Shown: positions 14,721 to 24,800 of the stretch, piece after piece | How the letters are laid out: each line of letters starts with the position of its first letter | How positions within the stretch are numbered: the first letter of the stretch is position 1 | From: Crocinitomix sp. | Lineage (GTDB): Bacteria; Bacteroidota; Bacteroidia; Flavobacteriales_D; Crocinitomicaceae | Length of the DNA: 42,058 bases | Reading direction: 5' to 3' | NCBI GenBank assembly: GCA_013138735.1 | Contig: WTCE01000022.1 | Location: 1 to 42,058 of the forward strand | Notes under the pieces: model-generated | What the model saw: only the letters and a program-made list of their open reading frames with translations | Database searches by the model: none | What the model was told of the DNA's origin: nothing | Translations under genes and position numbers: made by a program

Positions 14721-17684
14721 TTATTCTTGAAACTTCTCAGCACCACCTAATTTAAGGATAACTTTTGTACCTAAACATTCACCATTATCACCATTCATTT
14801 GAAAGGGGCCTATAATTAAAAGGTTCTCACCTGTTAAGCGCCGCAATATTTCAATTCGTCTATTGGTAATTTCAACTCCTTTAGATTCATGATCGCCTGC
14901 AATCTGATCCTTTTTGGCAGCCAAACTATTGTCAATACCCAAACCATTGTCGATCACTTCAAAAACAACTTCACCAAACTCTTGGTATACCTTTACTTCG
15001 ATTTGCCCTTTTCTTTCTAAGGATAATACACCATGAATAATACTATTTTCAACAAATGGTTGCAGAATCATTGAAGGAATTTCAATCGATTCGGTATCTA
15101 ATGCGGAAGAAACGTCAATTGTGAATTCAAACTTATCAGAAAAACGCATTTTTTCTAAGCCAAGATATAATTCAATCCGCTCTATTTCTTCTTGCAAGGT
15201 GACAATAAAATTATTGGCGGCCGAACTGTCCAAATTCATCCGGATCAATTTGGCGAAATTTGAGAGGAATTTATTGGCAGATCTTTTGTTAGAACTATTA
15301 ATGAAATATTGGATGGAATTTAAGGAGTTAAAAATGAAGTGCCTATTCATACTTGCATTTAAGGATCGTTGTTCCAAAAACAATAATCTATTTTTAAGAT
15401 CCAATTTCTCATTGTCCTGTTTTTGCTTGAGCACACGAATCCGCGATTGAAAAACGTAGACAATTATTAAGAATCCAGCTAAAACCATTAATGCTATAAA
15501 CCACCACGATTTCCAAAACGGAGGATGAATAACCAGATTGACTTCTTGTATGGTTGACCAATCTTTACTTTTATTCATTGCTCTTACCTGAAAGGTATAA
15601 GTACCCGGTTGTAAAAATGAATAGGTTGCATAATTTGACTGTGAAACGGGAGACCATTGTTCATCCACACCAATTAGGCGATACTCGTATTGCACGGATT
15701 TTGGATTTTTGAGATTGATTCCTATAAAATCAAATGTCAAGTGATTCTTATTATGCGGAAATTCAATCGTTCTGGGCACATTAAAAACTGAATCTAATTC
15801 GTGCTCATATTCGTTATAATTGAATTTTTCCATGAAGAGTCGTATACCTGTAATATGCAACACGGGAAGTTCATAATTAAATAACGTTTCGCTTGCTGAC
15901 GGATCAATTTTACCAAGGCCTCGCGCAGTTCCTACCCAAATATTCCCCTCAGTATCTTCATACAACGCATTGATATTCGTTTCTTCATCTATTAAACCTT
16001 CAGCTGTACCATAATTGTTTATCGTGTAATTTCGTTTATCTAGATTATCATACTCTACTTGATAAACCCCTTTCATTCCAGATATCCAAACACTACCATC
16101 TTTACTAGTCACGAGTCCCAATATATTTTTTGAACGGTAATTTCTTGCGTCTAAATGGAACCGGTAGACTTTGCGATTTGAATTCATGACAAATAGGCCG
16201 TTTTCAGTTCCGATCCATAAGTTTTTTTGATAATCTGATGTTAATGCATTGATTTTCAATTCAGGCAGCTCAACATGCTCATAAGTTTGGAAATCTCCTT
16301 TGGCGTCAAAAACATATAAACCTGTCGATTCTGTTCCACAGTAGATTTTGCCGTTTAGCTTATATAATTTATTGATATTCAAATCAGGATAATACATATA
16401 AGCAGAATCATTTTGCATCACAATGAGTCCTTCATCACCGCCCATTAACATGGTTTGGCTATTTGCCAGGGCCATGGTTCTAATTTTTGGAAACTTGCCT
16501 TGCAATGGATGGGCAACTGGTTGACTGTTTTCATCTAAAATCGCTAATCCTTGCGAGGTTCCTATCCATGTGCGGTTTAATGAATCTTGAAAGGTAACCC
16601 AAACCGTATTATCAAAAATAACTCCTTCACGACTACGGATGTATTCAACACCACCGTCTGAACGAAAAAGTGTGACGCCACTATCATAGGTTCCAAAAAT
16701 AAACCCTCCACTAGTATCCTGAGCAACAGACAAAACTAAATCACTCCCTAATTCATCATTCGCCGTATAGTATACAATCGAAGTTCCTGAGAATTTAAGT
16801 AAACCACTTCCATTGGTCCCCATCCAAATATTTCCTTCATGATCCTTAAAGAGACAATCCAATCCAAATCCCATTAAACCATTTGAATCATCAAAATACA
16901 ATGTGTCCTTTTCATTGATCAAAAAAGCACCAGCGTTTTTACTGATCCCAAAAATCATATCTTCACTTATAACAACAGCTGAAGCCGAAGTGAAATTTAA
17001 ATCATAATTAACGGACTCACCCGTCAATAAATCATAGGAAAACAAACCAACATGGCGTGCTGTTACGTAAAGTTTATCATTGTGGATACTAACTGATCTA
17101 ACACTAATATCTTCGAATCCAGGAATTAAGAGCTGACTAAATGCTTCACCATTCCAAATGTGCAATCCCTTTTTCGAACCACATATCAAAATGGAATCGC
17201 GATAGGAAACGGTAGATCTTATATAGTATTCCTGCGCAATTGTGTCGCCAACTTGAGAGAACTCAGAATTATTTAAATGTATGAGCCCTGTATTACTAGC
17301 AAAGTACATTTCTCCTTTTAACTCGGCGATATCATTAATCCGATAACTTTCCTGAAAATTGTGCGTGATTATTTCTTTCTTTTGGAAAACAGCGACTCCT
17401 TTTGAAGTAGCAACCCATAAAACACCACGCTCACTCACATACAATCGTCTTACTTTATTATCTGGAAGTCCATCATCAATTGAATAGTTTTTAAACTCAA
17501 TTCCATTATAGCGACTTAATCCGGAAGAAGTTCCAACCCATAAATAGCCGTGCTGATCTTGACAGATGTCAGTTACTTGAGATTGGGCCAATCCATCCTC
17601 AACAGTATAACTTTTGACATTATAATGCTGCGCAAAGGAGAATAACGTGAAAATTGATGCTAAGGCAACGAGAAGACTCTTCAC
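14721..17684 (-). CDS. Propeller-type sensor histidine kinase, LytS family
   Basis: This 987-aa protein starts with a signal peptide (MKSLLVALASIFTLFSFAQ). Two-component-regulator propeller repeats (motifs such as DxxGYLWVGTxxGLSRY) fill about 20-600 and are followed by a Y_Y_Y domain (about 645-710), one transmembrane segment (726-746), a short coiled coil and a LytS-type kinase domain. His782 in MNRHFIFNSLNSIQ is the expected phosphorylation site, and Asn880 in LQPFVENSIIHG is the ATP-binding residue. The start is a GTG at 17684, 3 bp after the stop of the response-regulator gene, and the signal peptide begins directly there. The two genes form an operon and almost certainly a cognate pair. 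The ligand of the periplasmic propeller is unknown. Confidence 0.92.
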   Translation of the reverse strand: MKSLLVALASIFTLFSFAQHYNVKSYTVEDGLAQSQVTDICQDQHGYLWVGTSSGLSRYNGIEFKNYSIDDGLPDNKVRRLYVSERGVLWVATSKGVAVFQKKEIITHNFQESYRINDIAELKGEMYFASNTGLIHLNNSEFSQVGDTIAQEYYIRSTVSYRDSILICGSKKGLHIWNGEAFSQLLIPGFEDISVRSVSIHNDKLYVTARHVGLFSYDLLTGESVNYDLNFTSASAVVISEDMIFGISKNAGAFLINEKDTLYFDDSNGLMGFGLDCLFKDHEGNIWMGTNGSGLLKFSGTSIVYYTANDELGSDLVLSVAQDTSGGFIFGTYDSGVTLFRSDGGVEYIRSREGVIFDNTVWVTFQDSLNRTWIGTSQGLAILDENSQPVAHPLQGKFPKIRTMALANSQTMLMGGDEGLIVMQNDSAYMYYPDLNINKLYKLNGKIYCGTESTGLYVFDAKGDFQTYEHVELPELKINALTSDYQKNLWIGTENGLFVMNSNRKVYRFHLDARNYRSKNILGLVTSKDGSVWISGMKGVYQVEYDNLDKRNYTINNYGTAEGLIDEETNINALYEDTEGNIWVGTARGLGKIDPSASETLFNYELPVLHITGIRLFMEKFNYNEYEHELDSVFNVPRTIEFPHNKNHLTFDFIGINLKNPKSVQYEYRLIGVDEQWSPVSQSNYATYSFLQPGTYTFQVRAMNKSKDWSTIQEVNLVIHPPFWKSWWFIALMVLAGFLIIVYVFQSRIRVLKQKQDNEKLDLKNRLLFLEQRSLNASMNRHFIFNSLNSIQYFINSSNKRSANKFLSNFAKLIRMNLDSSAANNFIVTLQEEIERIELYLGLEKMRFSDKFEFTIDVSSALDTESIEIPSMILQPFVENSIIHGVLSLERKGQIEVKVYQEFGEVVFEVIDNGLGIDNSLAAKKDQIAGDHESKGVEITNRRIEILRRLTGENLLIIGPFQMNGDNGECLGTKVILKLGGAEKFQE

Positions 17685-17687
17685 CTA

Positions 17688-18464
17688 TTATAAGGATTTA
17701 AGCGTTTTAACAAAACTAGAAACACGGTTTCTTGCAACAGAAAGAAGTTTACCATTCTTTAAAATTGCAAAATGGCCATCTTCGTTCAAATATTCTTTCA
17801 AATAATCCATATTTACAATATGTGATTTATGAATGCGATAAAATATATCTGGCGTTAAAATACCCTCGTAAATTTTTAAGGTACGTGTATCCAAATAACG
17901 TGTGCCGTCTGCGAAATACAAGATCGTACAATTGCCTGAAGCTTCTAAGTACATAATATCGTTAATATCAATCAACTTAATTCCTTTTGTATGGCTAATT
18001 GCTACCTTATTTCCATAACCTTGCGATTCCATGGAAGAAGAAAGGTTTTTAATAGACTCAAAATAGGTGTCAAAATTACCTGGGTTCTCAGTAAACGTAG
18101 ATTTAGCTTCTTTAATTTTAGTAACTGCTCGAATTAAATCATCAATATCAACAGGTTTTAAAACGTAGTGAATTGCATTTGCATTGAAAGCGCGCAAGGC
18201 GTAATCTTTAAATGCCGTAACAAATACCACTAAAAAATTTCGATTTTCAATTGTATCCAATAAATCAAACCCTTCTGATCCACTTGGCATACGAATGTCC
18301 AGAAAAACGACATCTGGTTTCAATTCTTCAATTTTTTGTTTAGCCGTGGTGATATTACCTGCATCTGCTATGACTTCAACATCCTCACAGTAATCATGTA
18401 ATAACATGGTGAGATTTTTTCTTGCCAAATCCTCGTCGTCTACTACTATCGCTTTTAATTTCAT
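17688..18464 (-). CDS. LytR/AlgR-family response regulator
   Basis: The 258-aa protein has a receiver domain (1-120) with acidic residues D9/D10, phospho-acceptor Asp56 in VFLDIRMP, Thr83 and Lys103 (VLKPVD). A LytTR DNA-binding domain follows (about 150-255; MYLEASGNCTILYF, YRIHKSHIVNMDYL). It is the first gene of a two-gene operon with the propeller kinase that begins 3 bp downstream. LytTR regulators bind paired direct repeats upstream of targets; no such site could be assigned here with confidence. The acidic lipoprotein and adhesin genes further down the same strand are possible targets, by position only. Confidence 0.94.
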   Translation of the reverse strand: MKLKAIVVDDEDLARKNLTMLLHDYCEDVEVIADAGNITTAKQKIEELKPDVVFLDIRMPSGSEGFDLLDTIENRNFLVVFVTAFKDYALRAFNANAIHYVLKPVDIDDLIRAVTKIKEAKSTFTENPGNFDTYFESIKNLSSSMESQGYGNKVAISHTKGIKLIDINDIMYLEASGNCTILYFADGTRYLDTRTLKIYEGILTPDIFYRIHKSHIVNMDYLKEYLNEDGHFAILKNGKLLSVARNRVSSFVKTLKSL

Positions 18465-18732
18465 TTCCTAAATGTATTATGGTTTCATGATTTGATTTGT
18501 CACTATTGATCAAATCATTGCGCCCGATTTTTTCATGGTTCAAGCTTATAATATTACACGCTTTTTTCAAGAACCTTAATAAGTTTCTTCTAAAAATACA
18601 AATTACATTGGAATACCATTTAATCTGTTTTTAATACATTTTAATAAAAAGATACACCTCTACGCCCAATTTTTCCCTTATGGTTTGCTTTTTTAGCTTA
18701 GATTGCAATTGAAAACATCTAAAAACACGCTT
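18465..18732. other. Intergenic region upstream of the LytR/LytS operon
   Basis: This AT-rich stretch should contain the minus-strand promoter for the operon beginning at 18464, but no exact TAnnTTTG box is visible at the expected position. An inverted-repeat-like sequence lies near 18492-18516 (TTTGATTTGTCACTATTGAT, then CAAAT). No gene was found on either strand. Confidence 0.4.
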
Positions 18733-18798
18733 ATGATCAACACTTTACAGAATGATGCATTAAAACGAAATTGGATTTTTAACGACAATGGCAACTAG
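18733..18798 (+). CDS. Possible 21-aa micro-ORF directly followed by a terminator
   Basis: ATG to TAG encodes MINTLQNDALKRNWIFNDNG followed by a final Asn. The stop lies 13 bp before a strong hairpin with T-runs on both sides. It could be a micropeptide gene or the 3-prime part of a small RNA. The same hairpin also serves the giant gene on the other strand, so its presence is not proof of plus-strand transcription. No clear promoter or homologue is visible. Confidence 0.22.
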   Translation: MINTLQNDALKRNWIFNDNGN

Positions 18799-18811
18799 TT
18801 AAACCAATTCG

Positions 18812-18852
18812 AAAAAAGCGCCCGACAATTTTAATTGCCGGGCGCTTTTTTT
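18812..18852. terminator. Bidirectional terminator after the giant gene
   Basis: GCGCCCG and CAAT pair with ATTG and CGGGCGC around a short loop, flanked by six As on the left and seven Ts on the right. It works for the minus-strand gene ending at 18879 and could end a plus-strand transcript too. Confidence 0.88.
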
Positions 18853-18878
18853 ATGTTCTAATGTCAAATCGGGATTTC

Positions 18879-21800
18879 TTACCCCCTTTTTAGGCCACCT
18901 TTATTTGATGGTTCACCTAATGTTTTCTTATCATCCTCTTTCTTATCATCAGCTGGCTTCATTGTTCCACCACTAGCTACGTATTTAACCGTGTAGGTTG
19001 TTGTTGCCACTTGGTTTCCGTTTTTAGCGCTAATACGAATTGTATTCGAACCTGCTTTTAATTTTAAGGTTGACACTATTTCACCAGAAGTGGAATTGAA
19101 TGTGAAACTTGTTATTCTAACCCCGTTAACTGTGAGTGTTATTCCCGACTTACTTTTTACGTTTGTTACTTTAGTTTTAAGTACAAACGTTGGAGTTTTC
19201 ACCGTTTTTGTAGCAGAAGCCGGATTCACATTTCTGAAAACTGGTTTTTTAGCAACTTGCTGACCACCGCCACCATTGTTGTTTTGTTGCGTTCCTGTTC
19301 CCAAATTTTTGGCAGGTTTTTTATAGGTAATGATGTATGAAACGGTCGCCTTTTTGTTTCCATTAACCGCATCAACCTTTATGGTATTGGCACCTTCACG
19401 TAACCTAACCGTTGCCGACATAGTTTTAGAAGCCGAGCTAAAGGTAAAGTTTGTTGTTTTAGTTCCATTAATGGTTAATGTTAAATTGGATTTAGACATC
19501 ACGTTTGTAGCCAATGTTTTTACAACATAGGTTGACTTATTAGTAGTTGACGTACTAATTTTAGGCGACATCCTTGTCAATTTAGGCGTTAAAACTGCCC
19601 CTTGTTTGTCTCCAAATGTACCGCCATTATCTCCACCAGTACCAACTTGCTGTGCGGCTTGTTTCTCATACGTTATATAATATGTCAATGAGCTTGATTT
19701 GCCATTATTCGCTTCTACCTTAATAGAATTTACACCTTGGTTTAATCGAATTACAGCCGCCATTTGTTTGGTTGAACTGTTATAATTAAAGGCAGATGTC
19801 TTCACACCGTTCACAAATAATTTAATCTCGGATTTGCTTTTAACGTTAATTACTTTTGTTTTCAATGTTAACGTTTGTGACTTCACCGTGACTTTTTTTG
19901 TGACTGGGCTAACTGGTGTAATCTTAGGAGCAACTGCTTCTTGCACCTTAGTTCCACCACCACCGCCATCAGTTCCAACGCCGTCGGTACCTAATCCGTC
20001 TGTTTTTCCGCCATCATCCTCACCCGGTGCAATTCCGCCAGGAATGGTTAATGAAATTGTATAGGTTACGGTTTCAGTACTACAATCATTGCTCAAATTA
20101 AACTGAATTGTATTTGAGCCTGCTTGCAATGTAATTCCTGATAAAGTAACACGTGTACCATCAAAACTAATTGATCTACTTACGCCGTTTACTAGAGCTG
20201 TTACATCACCAGCATCTTCTACATTTGTTGTTCCTAAAATAATCGTATAAGGATTAACTGTAGTTGCAGTACTTAGTCTATTTGGTGTAATTAAGCTAGT
20301 TGTAATTGGTGAACAAGGATCCTCACAAACGCCATCCCAACCTGGGTTGGCTACGTAATCTCCAAATGGCTCACCAGCAGCACTCATATTACAACCTGAA
20401 CGAATCCAAACACCTACAATACATCTACCTAGTTTATCACCAGTTGCAGAGAAAGTACCTGTCATTCCTGTTACATCAGTTAATAATTGTGTCGACCCAT
20501 CATCTAAATTTAAAATGACATTAATCAAATCTCTGTCAGACAATGCGGTTGTTGTTTTATTATCCGCAGCGAAAGTTGCAGACACTTCTGGCACACAATC
20601 TTCATCTTCTAAAATATAAGATACAGCATACGTTACAGTCACGGTTCCGCAATCATTTTCTAAGGTAACAACTGCAGTATTTGTAGGCAATGAAATATAA
20701 GGCATTTCAAAAATCACTGTTCCTGAAGAATAAGTGAAATCAATTGACGCGCCATTTAAGGTTACCGTAACTTGATCTGCTGTCACATTTTCGACAGTCA
20801 AAGAAACGGTATACGTATCGCCTTCGACAGTTACTTCAGATTCGGTTGGAGAAACCATTGTATAAGTTGGTGGTGCGCAAGGTGCATCATAAACTACATT
20901 TACTCCACCTGTTACGCGCTCACAACCATTTACTACAATTTCAATCTCATTAGAACCATCATTTAAAACCAAAGGCGCTTCTAATTGCTGCATACCCATA
21001 TCATATTCGAATGGAACAGCTACGCCATTAAATCTTAAAATAATGTCTCCTGGATCTTCAATGTTAAGAATAGTGGCAAAGAATACTAAATCTTGCTCAA
21101 CTAAAACCATTCCATCCGTTAGACCATTAATAATAATCTCAGGAATGTCACAATGATCGTGATCAATCGTATAGGTAACAGTTTCTGAACTACACTCATT
21201 TCCAAATGTAATAGCCACCGTGTTTGAACCTTCAACCAATGGAATGCTTGCAATTGCAATTACGCCACCAGTGAATGTATGCGCAACTGTGCTTCCATTT
21301 AATGTTGCTGAAATTGTTTCAGCCGAAACGTTTGATGTGTTCAAGCTCAATGCAATTGATTCCTCTTCTGTTTCAGAAACCAATGTACTTGGCGAAACTA
21401 AGCTGTAGGAAACTGGTGTACATGGTAATGTATATGTCACCTGAATCTTGTTAGTTGCAGTTTCGCAACCATTTGCAGTTAATTGAATTGTGTTTACTCC
21501 TTCGTTCAAGTTTAACATTGCAGTTACGGTTCCACTTCCAACATCAAATGCGAATGGTTTTACAGCTCCATTTAGTGTTAGTAATAATTGCGCTTTTGCA
21601 TCAATGTTAGTTACCGTACCTACAAAGTTGTAGATAGGCGCTCCAGCTGTTAATGCGTTTGCAGACAAGTTAACACTAGGCGTGCTACAATCATCATGTG
21701 TAATAGTATATGTAATATTCTCATTACTACATGGATTTACCAATCGCACTACAATTGTGTTAGCGCCATCTTTTAAGTTGATTCCGTTTATTGACAGAAT

Positions 21801-24800
21801 ACTACCACTTAATGTAAATGGAATTGGCAACCCTGCATTGGTTACATTGATGCCTCCTGTGTTTACATGTTGTACAACCAAATTAATGTTGTAGCTACCC
21901 TCAGCGCTTTCAGCAGAAAGTGATGATGGACTACCCAATGTATAAGAAATTGCTGTACAAGGAATCGTATAATTAACAGTGAATGTTTTGTTAACACTTT
22001 CACATCCGTTAGCAATCACCTTAATTGTATTGTTTCCTTCAGCTAAAGTCAAATTTGCATTTACGCCACCTGAAACAGGATCGAAAACGAATGGTACAGG
22101 TGCATCATTTAACAAGACTTGAATCGCGCCAGAAATACCGACATTTGAAACATTCGCTTGGAAGTTATACAATGATTCCGTCACCGTACTTGGATTTGCA
22201 CCAAGTGTTATTAACGGTGGATCACATCCTTCGTAAATGATTGCGTAATTCACAACATCTGAACTACAGTCATTTTCCATACTTACAATCACGTTGTTGG
22301 TCCCGTCAATCAAATCAATACCTGTTATAGTAATAATCTTCGAATCGGGGTTGTACATGAACGGAATTGAAGTTCCATTTAATTTAACGCCAATTTGACC
22401 AGCATTGTCTATACCAAAAACACTCAATGTAATTTCAAATTCGCTTTCAACCGAAACTGTTGGTATTACACTTGGAGACATTAAAGTATGCGAAATTTTG
22501 TCGCAAGGTGTCTCGTAAGTTAAAGTCGCATCAGCAGAAACAGTTTCACAACCATTGGCTTGTATGTCTACTCTATTGCTTCCGTCCAATAATGGAAATT
22601 CAGCAGTTAATAGATGTGTTACTGGTTCGAAATCAAAATCTGCTGGTAAACCATTTACCAATAAGACGATATCAGAAGCATCAGACACATTTGTAACAAT
22701 TACCGCCAAGTTGAAAATTCCCTCAGTAACAACCATACCTGGATAGATACTGTTGATAATAATTACTGGAGGTTCACATCCAACATAATTAATGGTATAC
22801 GTTACAGTGCTTTCGCTACAGCCATTAGACATAGCAACCACTACTGTGTTAGCACCATTCTCTAAACTCAGTCCTGCCAATACAATGTTTCCAGAAATTG
22901 GATCGAACGAAGGTGTAACAGTAGCGCCATTTAATGTCGCTGTAATTTGATCTACGTTCTCAATTCCACTTGCATGCAAGGTTACGTTATACGAATCTGT
23001 TGGTGACGTAACTGTGTTTGAAGCTGGAGATAATAAACTCGTGACAATTGTTTCACAAGGCACTTCTCGCATAACTGCAACTTTGTGAACGTCTGCTCCA
23101 CAAGCATTCTCAACTCTAATCTCAATTGAGTTTGAACCTACATTTAAATTTAACGCTTCCGTTAAAATGTCTGTTCCTTCATTATAAGAAAACTCATGCG
23201 AAACTCCGTTTAGTATTAAAACAATATCCGAAGCAATAGCGTTCGGTATAGTTGCGTTAACAACAATTGATTCCGCTTCTGTGGTCGTTCCATTAACAGG
23301 AGTTACACCAGAAATTTCTGGCTCCTTGCATTCTTCACGAATGATGTTATAAACTAATACAGCGCTTCCACATTCTGTAGTTGCAGTGATTGAAACGGCA
23401 TTGCTACCAATTAACAAGTTCACATCCGCAATTGTAATTGTTCCAGTTCCAGCATCAAACGTAAATGGAATTACACTTCCGTTTAATTTAATTGTTAACT
23501 CACCTGCATTTGCAACATGTGTTGCAGCTGCAACTACTGTTACCTCTTCTGCCAAAGTTGTGAAAGAAGTTTCTCCAACCGCAGTTAATGTAGGATCGTA
23601 ACAAGGAGCGTCAGGCGCTTCATATATTAAAGTAAATGTAGCCTGGTTTGTTCCACACTCGTTTGTTACAATTACGTTTACTGCGTTTGAACCTTCTAAT
23701 AAGATGATTGCTTTAGACGCAATTGACGTTTCACCGTTATAAACCATATAACCTTGACTTAGGCCATTCAATCTTAATTCAACCGTTGTTCCTGGTGAAT
23801 GATTATTGATTTGCGCATCAATTGTTACGTTCGGCTCTTCTACAGTAGAATAAGGTACTGGAGAAATGTAACCAACTGTTGGTATTAAACAAGGTTCATC
23901 ATCTTTCTCATAATTAATTACGGCTAAATCTGAATCAGATCCATCAGCATTTTCTACTGAGACTTCAAAAATATTGCTTCCAGAAATCAACGTTGCGTTG
24001 TATACAATTTGGTTTCCACCAATGAATGCATACGAGGCGTTTGAAATTAACACACCATTTTGTTTGAATACAATTTGGCTTTTAGAATCAATATGCGTTG
24101 TGTTTGCTGTTACAGTAAACGTTGCCACCACTGACAAATGCGGAGAAGTTGGCGGATTAATAAAGTTCACAGTTGGTGGACATGGTACAACAGGTTTTTT
24201 ATACTTGATGATTCTCATGTCCGAATCTGTTCCAGCAACGTTTGTTCCAGAAATTGAAACAATATTACTTCCCTCATTCATCACAATTGGCAAGCTCAAC
24301 ACTTTTGTATATGTGTTATATGTAAAGATTCCCGTTGGAATACCATTTACACTTACACTAATATCAGCTGCACTTGCAACATTTAAAACGCTAGCAACAA
24401 CTGTAATGTTTGGTGATCCAAACTCAATATTGTCAACTGCTGTATATGTGATGTCCACAATTGGTGGTGCTTGAGGAATTGATCTTCTGTAAATGATTGT
24501 AGTTGTTTCCACATCCATTCCATCCGTATTTACCCCTTTTATCTCAATCACATTTGATCCTTCAACCAAACTTGTAGTGAAGTTCATTATATCTGAAGAA
24601 ACACTATAAGAGAAAAGCGTAGAAACCACACCGTTAATCTTTAATGTAATATTACCTGCAGACGCAACATGTTCTACTTTAGCAGTAACATTATAAGAAG
24701 GCACGTACACTGTAATTGGATCCATTGCTGGATCAATAAATGTAACAATTGGTGGCTGCGGCGCATCTGGTCGATTATAAACAATCGTTGTTGATGCGAA

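Noticed and set aside
19330-24474. Plus-strand ORFs of 60-166 codons opposite the giant gene
   Set aside because: Same reason: low-complexity mirrors of the minus-strand Ig-like repeats, without signal peptides, motifs or start contexts.
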